From IMG/VR virus record IMGVR_UViG_3300047319_001255, positions 1 through 38,093 of that record: DNA of 38,093 nucleotides. One strand, given 5' to 3'. Below, piece by piece: positions 8,612 to 15,234 of the stretch; position 1 is the stretch's first letter, and every line of letters starts with the position of its first letter. The translations under genes were made by a program, and so were the position numbers. Below the pieces are notes generated by a model. The model did no database searches. It was not told the DNA's origin and was given only the letters and a program-made list of their open reading frames with translations. The stretch comes from a virus.

Positions 8612-9891
8612 GGGCGCTACTGGCAATGCTGCTTTCATGCTTAACCTTTAGCTCGAACGCGCAAGGGCTTCGTGATCCTGAATTCTTAAGCATGGCCGCC
8701 GGCCAAGCGCGGTCGTGGTCACCGCCCGTCGCTCCACCGGGATGGACCAATAGTTCGTTGATTTTGATAAACGACAACACCACCGCGACGCCATACCCGG
8801 CGAATCTGGTTATAAGCGGTTATGGTGATGACCAGCAGGTAATCAGGACGATTTGCGGCGTAATTGGATTCACCCACACTTCCCCGTCCGATGTGCAGTT
8901 GCTCCTGATCTCCCCCGGTGGTCAAACGGTGAAGCTGCTGGATGCAAACGGCGGCTCCACATCCATCACGAACTTAAGCCTTATTTTTGACGACTTCGGT
9001 GCGACTTTTCCAAGCATCCCCCTGCTTAGCGCACGCTACCGTCCTGAAGGTGACGATGGGACCGGCATGACAGGTCCCGCACCAGCAGGTCCATATGGAC
9101 TTTCTTTAGATTCTCTTACCGGCAGCACTCCTAACGGCACATGGAGTCTCTACGCCCTGGATAATGCCGGAGGTGATTCCGGTGCTGTTAGTAACGGCTT
9201 TTGGCTGCAGATCACAACGGCTTCAACTAATCCACCGGCGAGCGGACCGCTGACCAACGGGACGGCGTATGAGACTAACCTATACGCTTATTTCAAATGC
9301 GAGGAAGGCGCTTCGCAAACCGTCGCGGTCGATTCGGTTTACACAAACAACCTTGCCATTAGCGGAATGCCAGCGCCGGCGGTGGGCATTGTGAGCAACG
9401 GATGGAATATGAACTCGTTTAAGTGGCAGCAGTCCGGCCTGGATGCCGCTTATGATTTTGCTGGGCACGATTTCACAATCCGGGCATGGATTCGACCTGG
9501 ACCAGCAACCTTTGATCACAATTTTTTATTTCGTGAATGGACGCTTAAATATAATTCAGCCCGGACGGTCACGTTCATCTCACCAAACGGCAGCGGCATT
9601 GGTGATGTGCGCGTGACCAACTCTATACCGCTGACGACCAATGTATGGCACCGAGTTATTGCCTGGAGTCAGCAGGGCGTCGGGATCGGGCTTCGAGTTG
9701 ATGATGGAACCAACGTCACAGCAGCACAGTCCAGTGCGATCACCAACAACATCGATCGGCTAGTTCTTAATCGCGCCTTCAATGATTTCAACGCGGACGA
9801 AATTGGGATCTGGAAAGACCACGTCCTAACTGATGGCGAGGCGACTGCCGACTGGAACAGTGGGGCCGGCGTTACTTATCCCCTACCTTAA
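8608..9891 (+). CDS. Secreted protein: proprotein-convertase P domain plus LamG domain
   Basis: This is 427 residues from ATG 8608, chosen because it overlaps the previous stop (ATGA) and begins directly with a signal peptide (MRALLAMLLSCLTFSSNAQ); an ATG at 8587 would add seven residues. Residues ~60-205 match the P/Homo B domain of proprotein convertases ('DVQLLLISPGGQTVKLLD', 'FDDFGATFP', 'NGTWSLYALDNAGGDSGAVSNGFWLQI'), a jelly-roll found attached to secreted enzymes and adhesins. Residues ~225-427 are a LamG-like domain ('DFTIRAWIRPG', 'TNVWHRVIAWSQQG', 'NADEIGIWKDHVLTDGEA'). No protease catalytic domain is present. It may attach to the host or virion surface. Confidence 0.75.
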   Translation: MRALLAMLLSCLTFSSNAQGLRDPEFLSMAAGQARSWSPPVAPPGWTNSSLILINDNTTATPYPANLVISGYGDDQQVIRTICGVIGFTHTSPSDVQLLLISPGGQTVKLLDANGGSTSITNLSLIFDDFGATFPSIPLLSARYRPEGDDGTGMTGPAPAGPYGLSLDSLTGSTPNGTWSLYALDNAGGDSGAVSNGFWLQITTASTNPPASGPLTNGTAYETNLYAYFKCEEGASQTVAVDSVYTNNLAISGMPAPAVGIVSNGWNMNSFKWQQSGLDAAYDFAGHDFTIRAWIRPGPATFDHNFLFREWTLKYNSARTVTFISPNGSGIGDVRVTNSIPLTTNVWHRVIAWSQQGVGIGLRVDDGTNVTAAQSSAITNNIDRLVLNRAFNDFNADEIGIWKDHVLTDGEATADWNSGAGVTYPLP

Positions 9892-9897
9892 ATACTC

Positions 9898-10032
9898 ATG
9901 CGCGAATCCTCCCATTCACTTTTGTCGGCGAGTGCAACAAACTCTGTCTCCATTCAGACCGCGCTGGACGGAGCCTCGCCGACAAGCTCTCTTTCTGCCT
10001 ACCGGACCAACCTTTACGGAGGATCCCTGTGA
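9898..10032 (+). CDS. Small coupled protein, 44 aa
   Basis: ATG 9898 opens six bases after the preceding stop and the frame closes with TGA overlapping the next GTG start (GTGA at 10029). The product is 44 residues, Ser/Thr/Ala-rich ('SLLSASATNSVSIQTALDG'), with no membrane segment. The length and the stop/start overlap are the only evidence for it; the sequence resembles short linker-like phage structural proteins. A good ribosome-binding sequence for the next gene (GGAGGATCC) lies inside its end. Function unknown. Confidence 0.5.
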   Translation: MRESSHSLLSASATNSVSIQTALDGASPTSSLSAYRTNLYGGSL

Positions 10033-10415
10033 AACTTACGAAGTTAAAGCTTGGCATCTTGTTGGCGGGAGCGGCGATAGGTCTGGCCGCATCCCTTCCC
10101 CCTATGCCGCGTCAATCTACTGTGCTGCGTTCACCCAAGGACGCCGCGAGCCAGCCAGTGAGCCCGGTCACTCCGCAGCGTCTCACGGTGGTTCAGTTGC
10201 CTCTGAGGCGGGCGGAAATCGTATTCGACGTGAAACCGATGGATGGACTTTGGCAGGTAATGCACCAGGTCGGCATCAGCTCGAGCATCGACCTCAAAAC
10301 CTGGACAGTCATCTGGACTGCGCCCTACCCGACCTCGACCCACATTGACACCGTGCTAACCAACCAGCCGGCCGTCGCCTGTTTCTACCGGGCGTTCTGG
10401 GGAGACAAGCCGTGA
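10029..10415 (+). CDS. Secreted protein with fibronectin/'SSDLKTWT' type domain
   Basis: The 128-residue protein starts at GTG 10029, preceded by a clear Shine-Dalgarno (GGAGGA). An N-terminal Sec signal peptide (MKLTKLKLGILLAGAAIGLAAS) is followed by the segment PMPRQSTVLRSPKDAASQP, which is repeated exactly at DNA level in the gene at 13987. The C-terminal part has 'SSIDLKTWTVIWT...ACFYRAFW', the module common at the C-terminus of secreted Verrucomicrobiota and Planctomycetota proteins. The stop overlaps the next GTG start. It probably acts outside the cytoplasmic membrane; the molecular role is unknown. Confidence 0.65.
   Translation: MKLTKLKLGILLAGAAIGLAASLPPMPRQSTVLRSPKDAASQPVSPVTPQRLTVVQLPLRRAEIVFDVKPMDGLWQVMHQVGISSSIDLKTWTVIWTAPYPTSTHIDTVLTNQPAVACFYRAFWGDKP
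10104..10156 (+). repeat. 53-bp direct repeat, copy 1
   Basis: This 53-bp segment is identical to 14233-14285 and lies in the same reading frame in both genes, encoding the stretch just after the signal peptide. Flanking bases show scattered further matches. The copies are 4,129 bp apart in the same orientation. Confidence 0.95.
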
Positions 10416-10651
10416 CCGCAATCGAGCACGATATTCTTTGGCAGTTGACCAAGGCCGCACTCATAGCGGCCCGGCGCCGCAAGGATGATGAGGCCGCCAA
10501 ACGATTGAGCCAGGAACGGGAGAAATTGAAGCGCCATCGCTGGTGCGTAGACTGTGGCGTTCCTTTATCCGACTCGGCCTGGAGAGTTGGCTCCATCCGC
10601 TGCACGATGCACTCGAACATTCATAAATTTTACCCGCGCGCTTTGGCATGA
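10412..10651 (+). CDS. Small zinc-finger-like phage protein
   Basis: The 79-residue protein starts at GTG 10412, overlapping the preceding stop. Residues ~1-42 are helical and highly charged ('ARRRKDDEAAKRLSQEREKLKRH'). They are followed by a small cysteine cluster 'WCVDCGVPLSDSAWRVGSIRCTMH', which could bind one zinc ion (CxxC...CxxH). This pattern is seen in small phage proteins with unknown roles. It lies just upstream of the holin-like genes. Confidence 0.55.
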   Translation: MTAIEHDILWQLTKAALIAARRRKDDEAAKRLSQEREKLKRHRWCVDCGVPLSDSAWRVGSIRCTMHSNIHKFYPRALA

Positions 10652-10660
10652 AACTCAAAT

Positions 10661-10918
10661 ATGGAATTCATGGAATCGAAACTCCTCAAACTGGCGTTAC
10701 AAATACCGGACCTCATCGTCCTGTTTCTCATTGTTAAAATGTTCCTCGGAGCCATGAAAGATCGTGACATGCTCTTAAAAGAACTTCACGAGGAACATGT
10801 GGCCTCTCGAACAGAATCGCGCATGGTTATCAGCCGCTGTGTGGAGGTGATGGGCGAGACAGTCGAGGCTATTCACAATGTGTCTGACTCGGTTAAACAA
10901 TGCAGCATGAGGAAATAA
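10661..10918 (+). CDS. Single-membrane-segment protein with coiled coil, holin/spanin-like
   Basis: The 85-residue protein has one hydrophobic segment near residues 12-32 (LALQIPDLIVLFLIVKMFLGAM). A charged helical C-terminal part follows (MKDRDMLLKELHEEHVASRTESR). That is the arrangement of inner-membrane spanin-like (Rz-type) or holin-associated proteins. The gene is followed by two more membrane proteins, so a lysis-cassette role is plausible. The start is ATG 10661, nine bases after the previous stop. Confidence 0.5.
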   Translation: MEFMESKLLKLALQIPDLIVLFLIVKMFLGAMKDRDMLLKELHEEHVASRTESRMVISRCVEVMGETVEAIHNVSDSVKQCSMRK

Positions 10919-10921
10919 CAA

Positions 10922-11194
10922 ATGATAAAAAATCTATTTGCAAATTGGAGAACAACCTCGGCTGGCTTGGTCATGCTCATCACCGGATGGGTGCGATTCG
11001 CCTTCGCGCTCAAGGCGCACACCGCAACCGAGAACGAGTGGACCTCGGTCTTAATCACCACCGTGGGAGGAGTCGGCCTTATCCTGGCTGGTGACGCCGG
11101 ATCCAGCGCCACTAAGGTTGAGACTGACGCTATTAAGAACGCCGTCGTTACAGGTGACACAAGCATGTTAAGAAAGACAGACATCAAACCATGA
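10922..11194 (+). CDS. Holin-like two-segment membrane protein
   Basis: The 90-residue protein has two predicted membrane segments (~residues 13-30, AGLVMLITGWVRFAFAL, and ~45-60, VLITTVGGVGLILAGDA) followed by a hydrophilic tail. The pattern 'NWRTTSAGLVMLITG...GVGLILAGDAGSS' is that of a common small phage holin-like family ('NWKTTAAGI...GIGLLFAKDA'). Holins open the inner membrane at the end of infection. The gene begins three bases after the previous stop and its stop overlaps the next start as ATGA. Confidence 0.6.
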   Translation: MIKNLFANWRTTSAGLVMLITGWVRFAFALKAHTATENEWTSVLITTVGGVGLILAGDAGSSATKVETDAIKNAVVTGDTSMLRKTDIKP

Positions 11195-11340
11195 GCACAT
11201 ACTTCCTCATCGCCTTCTTTATTCTGTTCGGAATCATGGACCTCGTGTCCACAAGCATCCCGCACTGGGCGCTTGGGGCGCTGGCGCTGGCTACCGCCCT
11301 GGCTCTTATCATCGGCACAGCTCCCTGGAAAAAACCATGA
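11191..11340 (+). CDS. Small two-segment membrane protein, 49 aa
   Basis: The frame opens at ATG 11191, overlapping the previous stop, and ends at TGA 11338-11340, overlapping the next ATG at 11337. The 49 residues are almost entirely hydrophobic, with two membrane segments (YFLIAFFILFGIMDLV and LGALALATALALIIGT) and a short basic end (PWKKP). Coupling on both sides supports it as real. Its place in the holin-like group suggests a second holin or an antiholin-like regulator, but this is inferred. Confidence 0.6.
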   Translation: MSTYFLIAFFILFGIMDLVSTSIPHWALGALALATALALIIGTAPWKKP

Positions 11341-11570
11341 AACTTTTCTCTCCCCACGATCCGCCCGAACATAAGCCTTGCTCTCCGCTGGACTATCCAG
11401 CCACGCTGCGGGACATCATTCAAAGTGAGGCCCGCATCATAAGCGCCATCAATGGCCTGGCAGGTTCCATTGGAAATACCACCAAGATTTTAGAATTGAC
11501 CGCGGAGTTAAAAGCTCACGCCGATGAGTTACAGAAAAGCATCGACGCGGCTAAACCTCCCGGCCAGTAG
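11337..11570 (+). CDS. Small helical protein in lysis-like cluster
   Basis: The 77-residue protein starts at ATG 11337, overlapping the previous stop. It has a short proline-rich start ('HDPPEHKPCSPLDYP') and then a continuous helix/coiled-coil region (IIQSEARIISAINGLAGS, LELTAELKAHADELQKSID). It has no membrane segment or signal peptide. It is the last gene before a small gap of 36 bases. The family is not recognised. Confidence 0.5.
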   Translation: MKLFSPHDPPEHKPCSPLDYPATLRDIIQSEARIISAINGLAGSIGNTTKILELTAELKAHADELQKSIDAAKPPGQ

Positions 11571-11606
11571 CAAAAGACAAAAACAAAAACACGAAAGGTA
11601 AAATAG

Positions 11607-11861
11607 ATGCCAAATACAATCCTTGATGGACTGGCTGCTCAGGTCACGAATATCACGACCGTTGCCGGTTCCGCCAAAGCACTCATCGACGGCTTTGGAG
11701 CTCGTCTGCAAGCTGCGGTTGATGCCGCGGTTGCCGGTGGCGCTACCGCCGAAGAACTCGCCCCTGTCCAAGCTGAAGTGGATGCCCTTAGCGCAGCCGC
11801 AACAGACTTGGCCGCTTCGGTTGCTGCCAATACGCCAGCCGCCCCAGGCGCCCGCAAGTAA
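11607..11861 (+). CDS. Alanine-rich small helical phage protein
   Basis: The 84-residue protein has a fair ribosome-binding site (AAAGG about nine bases before the ATG). It is almost all helix, rich in alanine and valine ('AAVDAAVAGGATAEELAPVQAEVDALSAAATDLAASVAA'). Similar small Ala-rich helical proteins occur next to lysis and tail genes in many phages, with unproven roles. A strong terminator follows immediately (11872-11913), so this gene ends a transcription unit. Confidence 0.6.
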   Translation: MPNTILDGLAAQVTNITTVAGSAKALIDGFGARLQAAVDAAVAGGATAEELAPVQAEVDALSAAATDLAASVAANTPAAPGARK

Positions 11862-11871
11862 TGCACCTCGC

Positions 11872-11913
11872 GCCAGTGTCGCTTTTCGGAGGAACGGCGG
11901 CACTGGCTTTTTT
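11872..11913 (+). terminator. Rho-independent terminator
   Basis: An 11-bp stem (GCCAGTGTCGC at 11872-11882 with GCGGCACTGGC at 11897-11907, including one G-U pair) with a 14-base loop is followed directly by six T residues at 11908-11913. It lies between the stop of the alanine-rich gene and the ATG of the zincin-like gene, two bases before that start. Because it is so close, the next gene must have its own promoter or rely on read-through. Confidence 0.85.
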
Positions 11914-11915
11914 GT

Positions 11916-12710
11916 ATGAGCCCGATTGCTGACAGCATTCTTTCAGGATTGAAGAACGTCGAGGACGACCTGACCAAGGTCTCGACCGGCATTGGCGCGC
12001 TCTCCGCAGGCGACCCACAGATTGACGTGGTGAACAAATCCACAGTCTTGTCAGATTCAGAATACGCGAAGTATGTGGTCGCAGTTCAAACCCAGGTCAC
12101 GCGCGACTTCGCGCCCCACTGGAAGGTCGACGCCAGGATTACGTTCACGACCATCCCCGATCCGACTCATTGGCAGGTCATTATCCTCGACACCTCCGAC
12201 CAGGCCGGTGCCCTGGGCTATCACGATTTGACCGCTGCCGGTTTGCCCATCGGCTACGTGTTCGCCAAGACGGACTTGGAAAACAGCGCGTCGGTGTCCG
12301 TAACACTTTCCCACGAACTCCTGGAAATGCTGGGGGACCCCTGGATAAATTTAGCGGTGCAAGTAAGCCCCACACAATTCGTCGCGTTTGAAAACGCCGA
12401 TTGCGTTGAAGCCGACGGGGACGGTTACCTTATTGGGGATGTCCTCGTCTCTGACTTTGTGCTGCCATCGTATTTCGAGATGAGCGGGTTGGGTCCGTTT
12501 GATTTCAAAAACTGGCTTAGTGGCCGGATGCCAACGATTCGCCCCGAGGGTTACTTGAGCGTCTGGGACGCTAAGGCTGGTGGCTGGACGCAGGTCAATG
12601 GGTCAAGGGTTATAACACCAGGGGCAAAATTTCGCGCTCGCCCAAAGAACGGTTCACGCCGGGCAAGGCGGATGATTCCGAGAGAACAATGGTTGAAGTC
12701 AACAATATGA
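11916..12710 (+). CDS. Zincin-like putative metallopeptidase
   Basis: The 264-residue protein has the motif 'SHELLEMLGDPW' with HExxE at His133, Glu134 and Glu137, the kind of zinc-binding helix used by zincin metallopeptidases. It is followed by 'FENADCVEADGDGYLIGDVLVSDFVLPSYFEM', a conserved region of the same uncharacterised family, where acidic or Cys residues may provide a third ligand. No signal peptide is present. The start ATG 11916 directly follows the terminator, and the stop overlaps the next ATG. In a region with holins and lipoproteins it could act in lysis or virion entry, but no substrate can be inferred. Confidence 0.6.
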   Translation: MSPIADSILSGLKNVEDDLTKVSTGIGALSAGDPQIDVVNKSTVLSDSEYAKYVVAVQTQVTRDFAPHWKVDARITFTTIPDPTHWQVIILDTSDQAGALGYHDLTAAGLPIGYVFAKTDLENSASVSVTLSHELLEMLGDPWINLAVQVSPTQFVAFENADCVEADGDGYLIGDVLVSDFVLPSYFEMSGLGPFDFKNWLSGRMPTIRPEGYLSVWDAKAGGWTQVNGSRVITPGAKFRARPKNGSRRARRMIPREQWLKSTI

Positions 12711-12862
12711 AAATCAAAGATCGAAAGAAGAACGACCGTGCAGCATTTTTCAACCTTCCAGAAGCTACGTATGCGGCCATGAAAAAGCCACAGAGACGGA
12801 CATGGAGAAAGCCGGAACGATACCTCACCCTAGCCTCATTGCTTCAACTAAAATCAACATGA
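12707..12862 (+). CDS. Small basic protein, 51 aa
   Basis: ATG 12707 overlaps the preceding stop, and the frame closes with TGA 12860-12862 overlapping the next ATG at 12859. Coupling at both ends is good evidence for this gene despite its length. The product is 51 residues and strongly basic (MKIKDRKKND; KKPQRRTWRKPERY), without cysteine or membrane segments. Its function is unknown. Confidence 0.6.
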   Translation: MKIKDRKKNDRAAFFNLPEATYAAMKKPQRRTWRKPERYLTLASLLQLKST

Positions 12863-13341
12863 AAACATACACAAAGTTCTCAATCCTATTAGCAACAATC
12901 GCGGCAGCCTTTGTCGCTGTCTTATTCACCGGCTGTTCCACCCCAAGTCCGGTCGCCCCGGCACTGGTTAGAACAGTGGTTTCAACTGGAGTAGCCGTCG
13001 GCCTCGAACAGTCACCCTCGGCGCGCCCGGCCGTTCAGGCTGCCGGGACGGTGGTTTGTGCTGCTGCTTCCACTACCAGCGTCGATCCGGCTGCGCTAGT
13101 TTTGCAACTTGAAGCCGCCGGGGTGAACACCAACTCCGAAGCGGTCATTATCATGAACGGCGTGATCTCGCTGTATGACGGAATCTTCCAGGGCTACGGG
13201 AGCAACTGGGTCGCGAGCACGCCGGCCCTCGAAACCTATCTGCAAGCCATCTGCGCGGGTGTCAATGACGGCCTGGCCATCGGCACGGGTGGGCCAGGGA
13301 TGAGAACCAAGCCACTTCCGGCACACATGCGAAAGAAGTGA
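12859..13341 (+). CDS. Lipoprotein in lysis-like cluster
   Basis: The 160-residue protein from ATG 12859 (ATGA overlap) begins with a basic start and hydrophobic helix and then a lipobox, 'VLFTGC', with the lipidated Cys at residue 26. An upstream GTG/ATG extension is unlikely because the signal sequence starts here. The rest is Ala/Val/Ser-rich. This predicts an envelope-anchored lipoprotein. A role in lysis or superinfection exclusion is possible; the sequence does not decide. The stop overlaps the next start as GTGA. Confidence 0.65.
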   Translation: MKTYTKFSILLATIAAAFVAVLFTGCSTPSPVAPALVRTVVSTGVAVGLEQSPSARPAVQAAGTVVCAAASTTSVDPAALVLQLEAAGVNTNSEAVIIMNGVISLYDGIFQGYGSNWVASTPALETYLQAICAGVNDGLAIGTGGPGMRTKPLPAHMRKK

Positions 13342-13721
13342 GAGTCTGGCCCCTACTTCTCCTAGCCTGTGCGGGATGCCAAATCGGTAAGTTCAACGCG
13401 CCCCCGACCTGGGCCTCATCCATCACGTCGCATGTCCGGTTCTTCGGTCTCAAAGCCTCCATCCCGATTGGCAGTGGGGAAGTTGTGGGCGTTCAGCTTG
13501 GTTGGGGAAGCTCTACGTGGACGGTGGTTCCGGTCTCGACGAACAAGGTCTATTCCCCGAACGTCGCTGACACGTTCTCGCTCGGGCAGAGTTTGAACCC
13601 GTTCGATACACAGATCAAGGAAGACGTGCTCATGGGCTATGAAGGTAACGGCGGGGCCGCGCCGACGCCACGCTTCCAGCGATTCTTCGATCCAAAGTGG
13701 AAGGATGACAAAGCGCCATGA
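13338..13721 (+). CDS. Second lipoprotein, 127 aa
   Basis: The 127-residue protein starts at GTG 13338, overlapping the preceding stop. It begins with a short hydrophobic signal (MRVWPLLLLACAGC) containing two candidate lipidation cysteines (Cys11, Cys14). The remaining ~110 residues are compact, with Gly/Trp-rich strands ('VVGVQLGWGSSTWTVVPVSTNKVYSP'), likely a beta domain. It sits between two other lipoproteins. The function is unknown. Confidence 0.6.
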   Translation: MRVWPLLLLACAGCQIGKFNAPPTWASSITSHVRFFGLKASIPIGSGEVVGVQLGWGSSTWTVVPVSTNKVYSPNVADTFSLGQSLNPFDTQIKEDVLMGYEGNGGAAPTPRFQRFFDPKWKDDKAP

Positions 13722-13727
13722 GAAAGA

Positions 13728-13856
13728 ATGAAATGGCTTTCCTTGATTCTGGCCTGTCTCGCGCTGACTGGATGTGTGTGGCCGGGTGTCGATACTCACG
13801 AAAAGCACCCCGTAATCGTAAGCCCGGACGAAATGTATCACCCCGGACAAAACTGA
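13728..13856 (+). CDS. Small lipoprotein, outer-spanin (Rz1)-like
   Basis: ATG 13728, preceded by AGAAAG, opens a 42-residue frame with a clean lipoprotein signal: MKWLSLILACLALTGC, lipobox LTGC, Cys16. The mature 27 residues are short, with four prolines and several His and Tyr. Rz1-type outer spanins are tiny lipoproteins of this kind; they link the inner and outer membranes during lysis of Gram-negative hosts. The frame fits better than the longer overlapping frame from 13718, which has no recognisable features. Outer-spanin function is inferred from size, lipobox and the lysis-cluster context. Confidence 0.6.
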   Translation: MKWLSLILACLALTGCVWPGVDTHEKHPVIVSPDEMYHPGQN

Positions 13857-13863
13857 CCTCACC

Positions 13864-13968
13864 GTGCAACGACTGCTGGTATTCGTCGGTATGCTCTCAA
13901 ATCGAATCTTAATTTCCCCGCCCGAGCGATGGTCAGTTAGCGGTTCAGCCAACGGACCTGCGCGATGA
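13864..13968 (+). CDS. Possible 34-aa protein
   Basis: A GTG at 13864 opens a 34-residue frame ('QRLLVFVGMLSNRILISPPERWSVSG') that has coherent hydrophobic-then-polar sequence. There is no overlap with neighbours and no clear ribosome-binding site, so it is only tentative. Confidence 0.25.
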   Translation: MQRLLVFVGMLSNRILISPPERWSVSGSANGPAR

Positions 13969-13984
13969 CGGCGGGGGATTTTCT
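13916..13984 (+). terminator. Possible hairpin before the gene at 13987
   Basis: CCCCGCC at 13916-13922 pairs with GGCGGGG at 13970-13976 and is followed by GATTTTCTTT. The loop is 47 bases, which is long for a terminator, so this could equally be a chance pairing or part of a larger fold. Confidence 0.25.
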
Positions 13985-13986
13985 TT

Positions 13987-14721
13987 ATGCTGCCTCCATT
14001 TGAACCCACTGAGGACATGCAATACGCCAGCGCGACAGAGCTTTTTCGATATGCCTGCGAGGTGATGCGGTTTGCTGGGACCAAATGCCGCACAGAGGAG
14101 GAAATTTATTTATTCGCCAACTGCGTGACCTGTCTGGCGGCACGCATCTACACGTTGGAGAAGAAGGCCAAGAAGATTTTAGTGATGTGCCTGGCGTGCA
14201 TGTGCCTATCGTCAATAGCTTTAACTCCTCCCATGCCGCGTCAATCTACTGTGCTGCGTTCACCCAAGGACGCCGCGAGCCAGCCGGTAAGCCTGATAAT
14301 CGCTACAACTGTGACCGTCGCGCCGGTGAGACAAATAACTCTCGCTTGGAACTATCCGCCGGAGCGGCTGTCATCCGTGCAGTTTGAGCTGTGGTTTGCC
14401 GCCGACCTTTACGCCGCTTCACGGAGCGCGCTGGCTACCTATGATGCCGTCCCGCTCGGCTTTCAACTCTCAGTGACCGCCGAACAACCTCCGGTTACTA
14501 TTCAATCCAACCTTCCGCAGCAATTCTTTATCGTGCGAGCTAAGAGCAGGGCAACTGGAACCTATAGCCCTTGGAATCAGGCCTCGTCTCAAGGTCCGGT
14601 AAAGCTAATCTCGCCCGCTGATGGCTCCGTGGTCGATGGCGCCATTACGCTCGCGGCTGTCATAGATTATCCCTTGAATGCCCCCTGGCCCCCTGGTGGA
14701 CTCACCATTACTCAAAACTGA
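13987..14721 (+). CDS. Protein with internal signal-like segment and fibronectin-III-like domain
   Basis: Read from ATG 13987 the product is 244 residues: a ~56-residue soluble Cys-containing N-terminus, then a basic stretch and hydrophobic helix (EKKAKKILVMCLACMCLSSIAL), then the PMPRQSTVLRSPKDAASQP segment shared with the gene at 10029, then a fibronectin type III-like domain ('ITLAWNYPPERLSSVQFELWF...QFFIVRAKSRATGTYSPWNQ'). A TTG start at 14155 would make a conventional secreted protein and leave the first 56 codons as a separate or fused piece. The repeated segment in the same place after the hydrophobic helix suggests a shared export/linker module. The function is unknown. Confidence 0.55.
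   Translation: MLPPFEPTEDMQYASATELFRYACEVMRFAGTKCRTEEEIYLFANCVTCLAARIYTLEKKAKKILVMCLACMCLSSIALTPPMPRQSTVLRSPKDAASQPVSLIIATTVTVAPVRQITLAWNYPPERLSSVQFELWFAADLYAASRSALATYDAVPLGFQLSVTAEQPPVTIQSNLPQQFFIVRAKSRATGTYSPWNQASSQGPVKLISPADGSVVDGAITLAAVIDYPLNAPWPPGGLTITQN
14233..14285 (+). repeat. 53-bp direct repeat, copy 2
   Basis: Identical to 10104-10156 and in the same frame relative to the encoded peptide. Beyond 14285 the copies still agree at most positions for about ten bases, then diverge. Confidence 0.95.
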
Positions 14722-14722
14722 A

Positions 14723-15130
14723 ATGGTTGTATTCGCATCCAACAACAGTCCACTGGTTCGCACCGGAGACGGCCGCAACTTCGAGCTGCAGGAGGCCGTC
14801 ATCGTCCAGCGCGACGATGGCGCGCGCTTCCGCGTTCCGGTGGGTGCGTTCACTGATGGCGCATCTACGCCCTGTGAACTATGGCCGACGCTTCCACCGT
14901 TTGGCCCCTGGTGGTTAGCGGCATTGGTCCATGACTCGGCCTACCGCGGCTCCCTTCAGCGCCAGCTCCAGGACGGCGGCTGGGCCCCGGCGATGCTCTC
15001 CAAGGACGAAAGCGACTTTCTGTTTATGGACTGCATGATTGCGCTGGGAGTCGAGGAAGTTCCACGTGGAACCTTATACGATGGAGTTAGGCTTTTGGGG
15101 TGGCGCGCGTTTCGGGAGAATCGCAAATGA
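14723..15130 (+). CDS. DUF1353 family phage protein
   Basis: From ATG 14723, one base after the preceding stop, the protein has 135 residues; an upstream ATG at 14678 would overlap the previous gene by 44 bases. The core 'VPVGAFTDGASTPCELWPTLPPFGPWWLAALVHDSAYR...LSKDESDFLFMDCMIALGVEEVPRGTLYDGVRLLGWRAF' is the DUF1353 signature (F.TDGAS.P...PFG....AALIHD.LY). DUF1353 proteins are found in tailed phages near lysis or tail genes and have no established activity. Its stop overlaps the start of the small gene at 15127. Confidence 0.85.
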   Translation: MVVFASNNSPLVRTGDGRNFELQEAVIVQRDDGARFRVPVGAFTDGASTPCELWPTLPPFGPWWLAALVHDSAYRGSLQRQLQDGGWAPAMLSKDESDFLFMDCMIALGVEEVPRGTLYDGVRLLGWRAFRENRK

Positions 15131-15234
15131 GTTTTATACTGGGATTTCTCTGTGGAGTTGTTTTTGTGACCGCAATCGTGATGTTCGTTTATGCCATACT
15201 GCGAAGCGATGGCGTTGACCCAGACCTCAAATGA
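15127..15234 (+). CDS. Single-membrane-segment microprotein, 35 aa
   Basis: ATG 15127 overlaps the previous stop and TGA 15232-15234 overlaps the next ATG at 15231, so both ends are coupled. The 35 residues form one membrane segment (FILGFLCGVVFVTAIVMFVYAIL) and a short acidic tail (RSDGVDPDLK). It may be a small membrane accessory protein; no function can be assigned. Confidence 0.6.
   Translation: MSFILGFLCGVVFVTAIVMFVYAILRSDGVDPDLK

Noticed and set aside
9833-10348. 171-residue plus-strand frame
   Set aside because: Overlaps two better-supported genes in another frame; its similarity to the frame at 14085 only reflects the 53-bp repeat.
13718-13912. 64-residue frame overlapping the small lipoprotein
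   Set aside because: The frame at 13728 has a perfect lipobox and a start spaced from AGAAAG; this one has no features apart from the ATGA overlap.
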